This document shows, piece after piece, positions 26,715 through 34,513 of a stretch of 64,000 nucleotides of DNA. The notes below the pieces were generated by a model that was not told the origin of the DNA, made no database searches, and saw nothing but the letters and a program-made list of their open reading frames with translations. This stretch comes from Alteribacillus bidgolensis (GTDB taxonomy: Bacteria; Bacillota; Bacilli; Bacillales; Marinococcaceae), in the NCBI RefSeq assembly GCF_002886255.1, contig NZ_KZ614149.1:2790001-2854000 (forward strand). Direction: 5' to 3'. Every line of letters starts with the position of its first letter. Within the stretch, counting starts at the first letter, position 1. The position numbers were made by a program, and so were the translations under genes.

Positions 26715-26740
26715 ATTGCCCTAAAACAACGAGTGCAAGC

Positions 26741-26769
26741 AAAAAAAGCCGGCCACTATAAAGGCCGAC
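26741..26769 (-). terminator. Terminator overlapping the ctaD stop codon
   Basis: On the minus strand GTCGGCC-loop-GGCCGGC followed by seven T. The upstream arm encodes the last codons of ctaD and the loop contains its TAG. Confidence 0.8.
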
Positions 26770-28639
26770 TATTATTTTCAATTTCTTTTACTTTATCTTT
26801 AGCGATGTGCCAGCCATGATCTTCTTTGACTGACCGGACAATCATTGAACCGAATGTGAGTATTACACCAACTCCGATTGCTAGGAAAGGAATGATATTA
26901 GTATCTGCTACGTTTATCAAAATTAACCCGAATCCCCACCAAAACAAGCCAAGTGCCATGAGAAACGGCAATATCGAAGGATTCGGCATATGAATATCTA
27001 CTACCGGTTCGGCCGGTTTCATGTGCCCTTCCCCATGAACTTTTTCATAAAACCAAGGATCAAGTGAACGTACTTGCGGCACTTGTGCAAAATTATATTC
27101 AGGAACAGGTGACGGAATCGACCATTCCAATGTCCTGGCATCCCACGGATCCCCTACTTTGACGCGTTCACCTTTTACAGCAGAATAAATGACATTAATA
27201 ACGAGTACAAGGACTGCGGCTGTCATTAAAAACGTGCCCATCGTGGAAATAAAATTATAGATATCCAGCCCTTCACCTGCTCTATACGTAAAATAACGGC
27301 GGGGCATGCCAATTAAGCCAAGAATATGCTGAACAAAGAAAGTTAAATGAAAACCAACGTACATCAGCCAAAACATAAGCTTACCTAATGTTTCATTTAA
27401 TTTATGTCCAAACATCAATGGATACCAATAATACAACCCAGCGAAAATACCGAGAATAATTCCGCCGATAAAAATATAATGAAAGTGGGCAACGATAAAA
27501 TACGTATCATGATAAAGATGGTCTACCGGAGCCATAGCAACCATGACACCCGTGACCCCGCCAAGTACAAATGTTGGCACAAAAGAAGATGCACATAACA
27601 TTGCTGTATTGAACGTAATCTTTCCGCCCCACATCGTAAACAACCAGTTAAATATCTTCACACCAGTCGGGACAGCAATAGCAAAAGAGGAAATCGCAAA
27701 AATGGAATTGGTAATCGGTCCAATTCCGACCGTAAACATATGATGCACCCACACCATAAATCCGAGAAATGCAATCAACAATGTTGCAAAAATCATGGCA
27801 GTGTGTCCAAATAAACGTTTTCTAGAAAAAGCCGGAATGACTTCTGAGAGAATTCCAAATGCAGGAAGAACCAGTATATACACTTCGGGATGCCCAAAAA
27901 TCCAAAAGATGTGCTGCCAGAGAACAACACTTCCCCCATTTTCTACTTGGAAAAATTGCCCGCCAAACAGCCTGTCGAGCATTAACATAGCCAACCCTGC
28001 AGCAAGCGGAGTGAAAGCAAACACTATCAGAATCGATACAACGAGCGTCGTCCAGCAAAAAAGCGGCAAACGCATCATTGTCATTCCTGGGGCCCGCATA
28101 TTAATAATAGTTACAATAAAATTAATCCCCGAAAGAAGTGTTCCAATCCCGCTGATCTGTAAGCCAAGCGTATAAAAATCCATACCTAAATTGCCATATT
28201 CTCTCGTTGATAACGGCGTGTAAGCAAACCAGCCTGCATCCGGACCGCTCCCGAAAAACCAGCTGATACTTATGAGCAATCCGCCAAAAAAGAATATCCA
28301 AAATGCCAAAGCATTTACAAACGGAAAGGCTACATCCCTCGCTCCGATTTGGAGGGGGACGACGTAGTTCATAAACGCAAACAACAACGGTGTCACCGCT
28401 AGAAACAGCATGAGGGTACCATGCATCGTCAGCAGTTCATTATAAGTTTGGCCGGTTAATAATGTATTTTCCGGATACATCAGCTGAATCCGCATCAATA
28501 ACGCCATCACCCCGGCCTTTATAAAAAACAACGTTCCTGCAATTAAGTATAATACCGCTATTTTCTTATGATCGACAGTCGTCAGCCAGTCCCACAGCAC
28601 ACTTTTTTGTTTTTTATATTCCACTGCTGTTTCTGCCAT
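26756..28639 (-). CDS. ctaD: Cytochrome c oxidase subunit I
   Basis: A 627-residue heme-copper oxidase subunit of the Bacillus aa3 (caa3) type, with about 14 helices. The N-terminal LWDWLTTVDHKKIAVLYLI matches CtaD rather than QoxB. Heme and CuB ligand regions are present: NELLTMHGTLMLF, WIFGHPEVYIL, GFMVWVHHMF and HDTYFIVAHFHYIF. It is the proton-pumping catalytic subunit in the cytoplasmic membrane. No subunit II, III or IV gene (ctaC, ctaE, ctaF) flanks it, which is unusual. It has its own terminator. Confidence 0.95.
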   Translation of the reverse strand: MAETAVEYKKQKSVLWDWLTTVDHKKIAVLYLIAGTLFFIKAGVMALLMRIQLMYPENTLLTGQTYNELLTMHGTLMLFLAVTPLLFAFMNYVVPLQIGARDVAFPFVNALAFWIFFFGGLLISISWFFGSGPDAGWFAYTPLSTREYGNLGMDFYTLGLQISGIGTLLSGINFIVTIINMRAPGMTMMRLPLFCWTTLVVSILIVFAFTPLAAGLAMLMLDRLFGGQFFQVENGGSVVLWQHIFWIFGHPEVYILVLPAFGILSEVIPAFSRKRLFGHTAMIFATLLIAFLGFMVWVHHMFTVGIGPITNSIFAISSFAIAVPTGVKIFNWLFTMWGGKITFNTAMLCASSFVPTFVLGGVTGVMVAMAPVDHLYHDTYFIVAHFHYIFIGGIILGIFAGLYYWYPLMFGHKLNETLGKLMFWLMYVGFHLTFFVQHILGLIGMPRRYFTYRAGEGLDIYNFISTMGTFLMTAAVLVLVINVIYSAVKGERVKVGDPWDARTLEWSIPSPVPEYNFAQVPQVRSLDPWFYEKVHGEGHMKPAEPVVDIHMPNPSILPFLMALGLFWWGFGLILINVADTNIIPFLAIGVGVILTFGSMIVRSVKEDHGWHIAKDKVKEIENNSRPL

Positions 28640-28969
28640 ATGTTCGTCATCCTCCCGGGGGTGAGTTTTTCTGTTTTGTTAACAACCCCGGCTTCATTAT
28701 TTCCATTCAGAAATAAGGATATACGAAGAATAAAATATTGCAGTGGTTGTTTGGATGGTTTTTCCGTACGTGAAAATTTATATCTATTTGATATTTGCAA
28801 TATATTTGATGAATAGTAAAACGCAAATGATCCACTTTTTCTGCCTTATAGTCCAATCGAGGCCGGCCCGCTGCACCTCTCCCTGAACTTTAAGATGACA
28901 AAAAGAAGATGTACCCATTGAAGGACAAACTAGCAAAATAGCTTTGCTTTTCTTTTATAAGACCTAAAA
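28640..28969. other. Leader region of ctaD, no gene seen
   Basis: About 330 bp between ctaD and the terminator of the small-gene pair. It should hold the ctaD promoter on the minus strand, but I could not fix -35 and -10 boxes. The ribosome site GGGAGGATG is about 10 nt before the ctaD ATG. Confidence 0.5.
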
Positions 28970-28999
28970 ACAGCTTGCTCTTTTGTTTAAGCAAGCTGT
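28970..28999 (-). terminator. Terminator of the thioredoxin-like gene pair
   Basis: Perfect 10-bp stem agcaagctgt / acagcttgct, followed on the minus strand by TTTTTAGG, 25 bp after the stop at 29025. Confidence 0.88.
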
Positions 29000-29024
29000 A
29001 CTTAAGAAAATATAAAAATATATA

Positions 29025-29237
29025 TTATTGCGCTTCTTTTACGGTTAACATCTTCACGGAACAAGGAGAGAGGTCTACTTTAACGACATCATAAAACACA
29101 CGAGCCTGTTCTTTTGATTCGAACGTAACCTCTGGATTCTCAGGGTTTTTCACATACGATTCAAGTCCTACTTCATTTCCGTCCTGATCTACGGCAATGA
29201 TCATGTATTTCTCTAGTTTGTCTTGTTCTGCTCTCAT
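29025..29237 (-). CDS. Small hypothetical protein, 70 residues
   Basis: Acidic cytoplasmic protein beginning MRAEQDKLEKYMIIAVDQDGNEVG. It has alternating strand-like segments (VTFESKEQARVFYDVVKVDLSPC) and one Cys. No family recognised. Its ATG overlaps the stop of the upstream gene (TAATG), so the two are co-translated. A terminator follows. Confidence 0.6.
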   Translation of the reverse strand: MRAEQDKLEKYMIIAVDQDGNEVGLESYVKNPENPEVTFESKEQARVFYDVVKVDLSPCSVKMLTVKEAQ

Positions 29238-29554
29238 TAATCGTTCATCTCCTTTCCCTTTTCACAACGGATATTCTTTTTTAAAAACGTTTCAATGTTG
29301 AATGAGTCTGCTTCTCCTTCATAGACAGATTGCATATTTTTCCCTTCCATCACATAGAGAGAAGGAAAAGTTTTAATACCCAAGTATTTAACCAAATCAT
29401 TGTTATTAGCTGACACTATTTTTATATTCATTTCCTCGTTTCCACATTGCTTGTTCAGGTGCAACAGTGCTTGATAATAGGGTTTTTCTTCATAGAGATT
29501 CTCTTCTTTAGAAAATAACAGTATGGATGTTTCGTTTTCCATATTTGTGAGCAT
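29237..29554 (-). CDS. Thioredoxin-like protein lacking a CXXC motif
   Basis: A 105-residue protein with a thioredoxin-like order of elements: ETSILLFSKEEN strand, a helix with ALLHLNKQCG, NIKIVSANNNDLVKYLGI, then the cis-Pro strand KTFPSLYVMEGK. The redox CXXC at the first helix is absent. The start could be ATG 29554 or ATG 29542; neither has a clear ribosome site. It forms an operon with the next small gene. Function unknown. Confidence 0.5.
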   Translation of the reverse strand: MLTNMENETSILLFSKEENLYEEKPYYQALLHLNKQCGNEEMNIKIVSANNNDLVKYLGIKTFPSLYVMEGKNMQSVYEGEADSFNIETFLKKNIRCEKGKEMND

Positions 29555-29771
29555 GGCTGGCGCCGTTTAAGAACTACAGCCTGCAAGCCATATCAAAGCG
29601 ACATATAACATGGTTTCTGACTTGCTGTTTTTCCGCCCATCTGCGGTTTACCCCTTTCTGTTACATTTCAAACACCGTGATGTATGCAAACGGATTCTTA
29701 GCCTATACCTGTTCTTGTCTCCTTTAAAACTTATTTCTGCTCAGGGAATCCTCTGGACTCCCCTTACTTCT

Positions 29772-30312
29772 TTAATGGAATAGCAGGCCCAAATGATTAC
29801 CTAATAATTGCGAAATAAAATGGGCAAGCAATGCCAGAGGAGCCTGCAGGACAAACCCCATGAATAAAAATTGAAGAAATTTTTTTATGGTTAGTACGTT
29901 TTCTGCGAGAAGAAACTTAACCGTCAAATAAGAATAGGGGAAAATAAGAAGAATGGATGTAATAATTCCAGGAACATATTCTTTGAAAAAAATGAACTGC
30001 AGCAAATGCCCAAGCCCGTTTTGCTAACAAAATACCTGGTACTAAAAAGGAAAGGAAAGTAGCTGGTTTCATTCCTAAAAATTTTCTATCCTTGAATGCT
30101 ATCACACACCCTGTGGAAGCAAAAACCCATAAAAGAGTAAATGCAAAGGCAAATTCTATTGCTGTCACGTGAATAGGTATTATATTTGAATGAGCTGTGA
30201 GGAAGGCCTCTATGGTCCATATTTCTTCGATATCGTGAAGTAAATAAAGAATTGGAAACAATACAATTAGAATATGAAAGGTTGATAAATCATTTATTCG
30301 AATATTTCCCAT
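29772..30312 (-). pseudogene. HXXEE-domain membrane protein, frameshifted
   Basis: The first part (from ATG 30312, ribosome site GGAGGGTCAT) encodes four helices and LLHDIEEIWTIEAFL, the HXXEE motif. The frame breaks at a run of four A on the minus strand (30019-30022). Removing one A joins it to a second frame, NGLGHLLQFIFFKEYVPGIITSILL, ending at 29772. The restored protein would be about 179 residues. It is a recent disabling mutation, a phase-variable run, or a sequencing error. HXXEE proteins are membrane proteins of unknown function. Confidence 0.7.
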
Positions 30313-30439
30313 ATGACCCTCCGGTAATTGTTAATCTTTCCTCCCTATTCTATTGTATCGTAAAAGGAGTAAGTCCCTTGCACGAGATTCTATCGTTGTT
30401 AGCCCATAAAAGGTTTTGCTGCGCGGCACCTTTAAAATA

Positions 30440-30640
30440 TTATTGTTGCCGACGGGTTTTCAATAGAATTCTTGATGTCCTATCAATATGATTGGATATA
30501 TTCACACCACCTTCATACAAACCATTTTCCTCTGATCCTGCATCAGAAGAAAACATATGATTAGGAAGGACAAACGATAACGCTAAAACATGGAGTAAAA
30601 CTCCAGCAGCAATGTAAAACCAATGGCTCTCCCAAGCCAC
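30440..30640 (-). CDS. Small hypothetical single-helix protein
   Basis: A 66-residue frame starting with GTG after GGGGGAT. One N-terminal hydrophobic segment (FYIAAGVLLHVLALSFVLPN) is followed by a polar acidic and basic tail. No family recognised. The ribosome site is the main support. Confidence 0.35.
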   Translation of the reverse strand: MAWESHWFYIAAGVLLHVLALSFVLPNHMFSSDAGSEENGLYEGGVNISNHIDRTSRILLKTRRQQ

Positions 30641-30829
30641 CTTTATCCCCCATGTGTATATTACGTTATACTGCTGGTATCATGCGGAAAAGGTAAATAG
30701 ATATAGGTATTTAGAACTGTATATTTTTACAATTTTATTTCATTTTCAAGGTTTATAAGACTTTAGAGTGTGGTATATAATTATATACTAAGGAACACCA
30801 ATAAACGTCGGTCTATTAAGGGGTTGCCT

Positions 30830-31036
30830 ATGCATTATATTCTTTCTCGCAAAACAGCGTACTGTACACAGGTCAAGAGGCACGTCAATTATGAAATCTC
30901 TATTTACCTATATGAAGGGGTTTTACAATGCAATGCATCTTGTACAGGAATAGAAGATACATGCGCAAGTTGTCCCCTCATTTATTACAATAAAAACTTC
31001 CCGGATGAACCTAGAAAAAGACTGACTCATCGTTGA
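30830..31036 (+). CDS. Small cysteine-rich protein
   Basis: A 68-residue protein starting at ATG 30830, after aaggggttgcct. The C-terminal half carries CNASCTGIEDTCASCPL, four Cys spaced C-x3-C-x6-C-x2-C, plus an upstream Cys. This suggests a zinc or disulfide knot. No signal peptide is obvious, so metal binding in the cytoplasm is more likely. No family recognised. Confidence 0.5.
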   Translation: MHYILSRKTAYCTQVKRHVNYEISIYLYEGVLQCNASCTGIEDTCASCPLIYYNKNFPDEPRKRLTHR

Positions 31037-31470
31037 ATCAGCCTTGATCTTGGCAATTTTCCTTTTCAAGAATTCCCATATAAAGTACAAAAACAAAGGA
31101 GACCAGCCCCTGCTTATAAATAGCGAGTAAATGTATCACTTTAGATAGTAACCCTTTTGATGGAATAGTATTGGAAATAAACAGAATCTCAAACCAGCAA
31201 TCAAACAGGGTATTTCACTCGGCAGCAACAGGAAAAAGCGGCAATTTGCAAAGTAATCTGCTTGAAGTGGATACCAGATGCCTGAAATCAAGCAAATCGC
31301 AACATGTCTTCCGTTTTCATAGAGTTGAACCCTTACAAGCATCGTTGCCTGTATTACTTTTCGCAGCATCAAAAACTAATGCTGCTTAACAAATTTTGTA
31401 AATTTTCACATCCTCACATGCCTTTCCTTTTTGACCACCACTTGTTTGTTTCTCGATTATGATAACTATA
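31037..31470. other. Gene-poor stretch with a relict 21-bp repeat
   Basis: No supported gene. On the minus strand TTTACTCGCT (31131-31122) is preceded exactly 21 bp upstream by GTTACTATCT (31152-31143), a degenerate pair of the array cores found at 26381. Confidence 0.5.
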
Positions 31471-31854
31471 TCAAGTCCGGCTGCTTATTTCTTTTTGGTG
31501 AATGGAGGCTAGTTCTGCAATTTCTTGGATGTGATTATCGTCTAACGAATAATACACAAGCTTTCCTTGTTTTCGGTATTTTGCAAGACCTAATTTGCGA
31601 AGATACCTTAAGTGGTGAGACGTAGAAGCAATCGACGCTTCTAAAATATTGGCGGCATCACAAACACATAGCTCTCCTTCGAGTGCAAGCGCTTGTACAA
31701 TTTTCATTCTGTTTTTATCGGCTAGTCCTTTAAACATATTTGCCATTTGTTCCATTTCCCGGTCATTAACAGAGCTGCGTACCCGCTCGACTTTTTCTCG
31801 TTCCACACAGGTAACTTCACAAACATCTGGAGCTGCTTCTTTTGGCTTTGCCAT
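31471..31854 (-). CDS. ArsR/SmtB family metal-sensing repressor, CadC-like
   Basis: A 127-residue winged-helix repressor. The metal site typical of CadC is present: N-terminal Cys residues in APDVCEVTCVE and the helix-3 pair ELCVCDAANIL. DNA-binding helices read IASTSHHLRYLRKLGLAKYRKQGKLVYYSL. It would release DNA on binding Cd, Pb or Zn. No cadA-type P-ATPase is adjacent on either side. An inverted repeat lies just upstream (31900-31919). Confidence 0.9.
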   Translation of the reverse strand: MAKPKEAAPDVCEVTCVEREKVERVRSSVNDREMEQMANMFKGLADKNRMKIVQALALEGELCVCDAANILEASIASTSHHLRYLRKLGLAKYRKQGKLVYYSLDDNHIQEIAELASIHQKEISSRT

Positions 31855-31899
31855 TTTTAGCCTCCTTGGTTTCTGTATATATTATGTTTATTATAGTAC

Positions 31900-31919
31900 A
31901 TTCAAGTTTCTATTTGAAT
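31900..31919. promoter_or_regulatory. CadC-type operator
   Basis: ATTCAA-8 bp-TTGAAT, about 45 bp upstream of the CadC-like start. It resembles the TCAAATA-type inverted repeats bound by CadC/ArsR proteins, so autoregulation is likely. Confidence 0.55.
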
Positions 31920-32000
31920 TTTTACAGCAGAAAGATGATTAATAAAACAAGTCTGAAGGGTAAAGAATAGAAAATATGTCCAAAGGAAAGGGTGAACATA

Positions 32001-32423
32001 ATGACAGAAGATTTTTATGAGGATAAACGAACTGACCACTTATTACGGTATTTGGTGCGCCTTGCCGACAATGGCGCGGAAATGGATGTGACGTTGAATG
32101 TGAGCGGAACAACCATTACAGGCACCCTGATTGGGAATGTTACTTATTTAGATGAGATTCAACGTTACCTGCACACAAACCATGGTGATTTAAAAGAGAA
32201 AATGCTCACTTTTTTTGAAAAAACAGCTGATAAGTTTCAAAAACATACCGATCAAGATGAGTACGAAAGCGGCTATATTCACCTTCGTGATGCTAAAATA
32301 TTAGAAGAACACGGGGAAAGAGAGTTTGCTGGCAACCTATGGCGCGGAAAATTAGCAGATGTGAACGGGTTCAGCTTTGGAGCGATTCGGGTAAAAAACT
32401 CTGAACGCAGCCGTTTTGAATAA
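32001..32423 (+). CDS. gvpU: Gas vesicle accessory protein GvpU-like
   Basis: A 140-residue cytoplasmic protein starting at ATG 32001, after aaaggaaagggtg. The N-terminus EDKRTDHLLRYLVRLADNG, the strand MDVTLNVSGTTITGTLIGN, and the end YIHLRDAKILEEHG...LWRGKLADVNGFSFG resemble Bacillus GvpU as I remember it. GvpU normally sits in the gas-vesicle cluster. No gvpA, gvpF, gvpN or other gvp gene is in this window, so it is either displaced or works elsewhere. Identification is by pattern only. Confidence 0.6.
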   Translation: MTEDFYEDKRTDHLLRYLVRLADNGAEMDVTLNVSGTTITGTLIGNVTYLDEIQRYLHTNHGDLKEKMLTFFEKTADKFQKHTDQDEYESGYIHLRDAKILEEHGEREFAGNLWRGKLADVNGFSFGAIRVKNSERSRFE

Positions 32424-32511
32424 GAATAGCAAGCGGCCTGCCGTTCGTTTAACGATTGTTCCTAAACACTCATGCTGACACGTTTTCATGCCAAACCTTT
32501 TCTGATAATGG

Positions 32512-32546
32512 TGACCAGCCGGGGGTTACAACAATCCGGCTGGTCA
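32512..32546. terminator. Bidirectional terminator between gvpU-like gene and nadA
   Basis: Stem tgaccagccgg / ccggctggtca (11 bp), with attattcattctttt after it on the plus side, between convergent genes. Confidence 0.85.
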
Positions 32547-32560
32547 TATTATTCATTCTT

Positions 32561-33658
32561 TTATCGCTGAAGCATTCTTTCAAGCGCTGACAACGCCTTG
32601 CGTTTTGTTTTTTCTTCTACTTCGATAATATGGTGCGGCTTTCCTTCGATAATGCTTTCTAATGACCAAAGCAAATGCGGAAGATCAATTCGGTTCATCG
32701 TAAGACACGGGCACATATTCGGGTTTAAAGAGAAAACAGTTTTGTCTGTTTCTTCTTGAGCAAGGCGATTGACAAGGTTCATTTCTGTACCGACTGCCCA
32801 TTTGGTTTCACTTGGAGCGCTTTGAATCGTTTTGATAATTTTGTTCGTTGAACCTGCATCATCAGCTGCTTGCACGACATCAAACGTACATTCCGGATGA
32901 ACAATAATATTCACGTCTTGATGTTCTCGGCGTACGTTATCGACATTTTCCATCGTAAACTTTTCATGCACGGAACAATGGCCTTTCCAAAGGATCATTC
33001 GTATATCTTCCAGGTTTCCTTCATACTCTAATTTATTATTTATAGGGTCCCAAACAGCCATCTTTTCTAATGGGATGCCTAAATCATAAGCCGTATTGCG
33101 GCCAAGGTGCTGATCCGGCAAAAACAAAATCCGCTCTTTTTGAGCAAAAGCCCATTGCAGCATATCGCTCGCATTCGATGACGTTAACGTCGCTCCTTCA
33201 TGTTCACCGCAAAATGCTTTGATTGCAGCAGTGCTGTTCACATAAGTCAGCGGGATCATGGTATCCCCTAATTTCTGCTGCAGGACTTCCCATGCCGTTT
33301 CAACCTGGTTTATATCGGCCATGTCTGCCATCGAGCAGCCAGCTCGTAAATCCGGCAGCAGCACCGTCTGATGGTCTTCTGACAAAATGTCAGCCGTTTC
33401 TGCCATAAAATGAACGCCGCAGAAAACGATGTATTCTGCCTCTTTATTTGCCGCTGCCGTTTTAGCAAGCTGCAGTGAATCTCCTGTATCATCGGCAAAT
33501 TGAATCACTTCATCTTTCTGATAATAATGCCCAGGCATAAACAAACGCGTACCTAGCTCTCTTTTGATTTCTCGCACCCGATTTTCCATCTGCTTTTCAC
33601 TCAACGTTCGTATATGTTCTGGGAGCGTATGGGCCTGAAAACTTTCTAACACTTTCAT
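32561..33658 (-). CDS. nadA: Quinolinate synthase
   Basis: A 365-residue 4Fe-4S enzyme that condenses iminoaspartate with dihydroxyacetone phosphate to give quinolinate. The cluster Cys match B. subtilis NadA (C110, C230, C320) with an offset of two: C108 (DLRAGCSMAD), C228 (LWKGHCSVH) and C318 (NPNMCPCLTMN). Ribosome site AAAGGAAGTG. Last gene of nadBCA; its cluster should be assembled with help from the divergently transcribed NifS. Confidence 0.97.
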   Translation of the reverse strand: MKVLESFQAHTLPEHIRTLSEKQMENRVREIKRELGTRLFMPGHYYQKDEVIQFADDTGDSLQLAKTAAANKEAEYIVFCGVHFMAETADILSEDHQTVLLPDLRAGCSMADMADINQVETAWEVLQQKLGDTMIPLTYVNSTAAIKAFCGEHEGATLTSSNASDMLQWAFAQKERILFLPDQHLGRNTAYDLGIPLEKMAVWDPINNKLEYEGNLEDIRMILWKGHCSVHEKFTMENVDNVRREHQDVNIIVHPECTFDVVQAADDAGSTNKIIKTIQSAPSETKWAVGTEMNLVNRLAQEETDKTVFSLNPNMCPCLTMNRIDLPHLLWSLESIIEGKPHHIIEVEEKTKRKALSALERMLQR

Positions 33659-33685
33659 CGTCGCACTTCCTTTCTTAGAAAATGA

Positions 33686-34513
33686 TTATATAAGAAAACT
33701 AAGATCACATGCTGCCACCGAATGAGTAAGACAGCCAAGCGAAATGTAATCCACCCCGCAGTTTCGGTAGTCTGCTATATTATCGAGCGAAATGCTGCCG
33801 GAAGCTTCTGTTTGAATAAAAGAGGGAACGAGTGCTACATATTCTTTGATGTGGCCAGGGGTGCAATTATCGAACATAATAACGTCTGCTCTAGCATCAA
33901 CGGCTTCTTTTACTTCTTCAGCATTTGTCGTTTCCACCTCTATTTTGATCATGTGACCAGCATAGTGTTTTACGTTTTCCACCGCTTTTGTAATACTGCC
34001 CGCTGCAGCAATGTGGTTATCTTTAATCATTACAGCGTCATAAAGACCAAATCGGTGGTTGCTTCCGCCTCCGCATGCAACAGCATATTTATCAAACATA
34101 CGCAGACCCGGCATTGTTTTTCTCGTATCACAAATTGCAATAGAAGGATCGTCTAGGGTGTTTACAGCTTTCTTAGTCATTGTGGTAATCCCGCTCATCC
34201 TCTGTATCATGTTCAAAAGCACTCTTTCACCGCTTAAAACTGCTCTTGTCGGGCCTTGAATGTCAGCGATCACCTCACCAGACGCCATATTTTCTCCTTC
34301 TTGTTTGTACACCTGCACCTCCGTGCTGTCATCAAGAAGCTCCAACCCTTCCCTTAGCACCATTCCACCTGAAAAACTGCCCGTGCTTTTTGCAATCAGC
34401 TGCCCTTTCGTTTTTTCATGCGGAGAAAAAATAGCATTGGTCGTTACATCTTCAGTTCCAATGTCTTCTATCAAAAATTCTTCCAGTTTCTTTTTAAGGT
34501 GTAATGTATTCAT
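33686..34513 (-). CDS. nadC: Nicotinate-nucleotide pyrophosphorylase (carboxylating)
   Basis: A 275-residue quinolinate phosphoribosyltransferase, of normal length. Signatures are LLNMIQRMSGITT, DTRKTMPGLRMFDKYAVACGGGSNHRFGLYDAVMIKDNHI and the C-terminal barrel VDYISLGCLTHSV. It converts quinolinate and PRPP to nicotinate mononucleotide and CO2. It overlaps the 3' end of nadB by 20 bp, so translation is probably coupled. Confidence 0.96.
   Translation of the reverse strand: MNTLHLKKKLEEFLIEDIGTEDVTTNAIFSPHEKTKGQLIAKSTGSFSGGMVLREGLELLDDSTEVQVYKQEGENMASGEVIADIQGPTRAVLSGERVLLNMIQRMSGITTMTKKAVNTLDDPSIAICDTRKTMPGLRMFDKYAVACGGGSNHRFGLYDAVMIKDNHIAAAGSITKAVENVKHYAGHMIKIEVETTNAEEVKEAVDARADVIMFDNCTPGHIKEYVALVPSFIQTEASGSISLDNIADYRNCGVDYISLGCLTHSVAACDLSFLI

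Noticed and set aside
31136..31389. Overlapping frames on both strands near 31.2 kb
   Set aside because: Neither has a ribosome site or family-like sequence.
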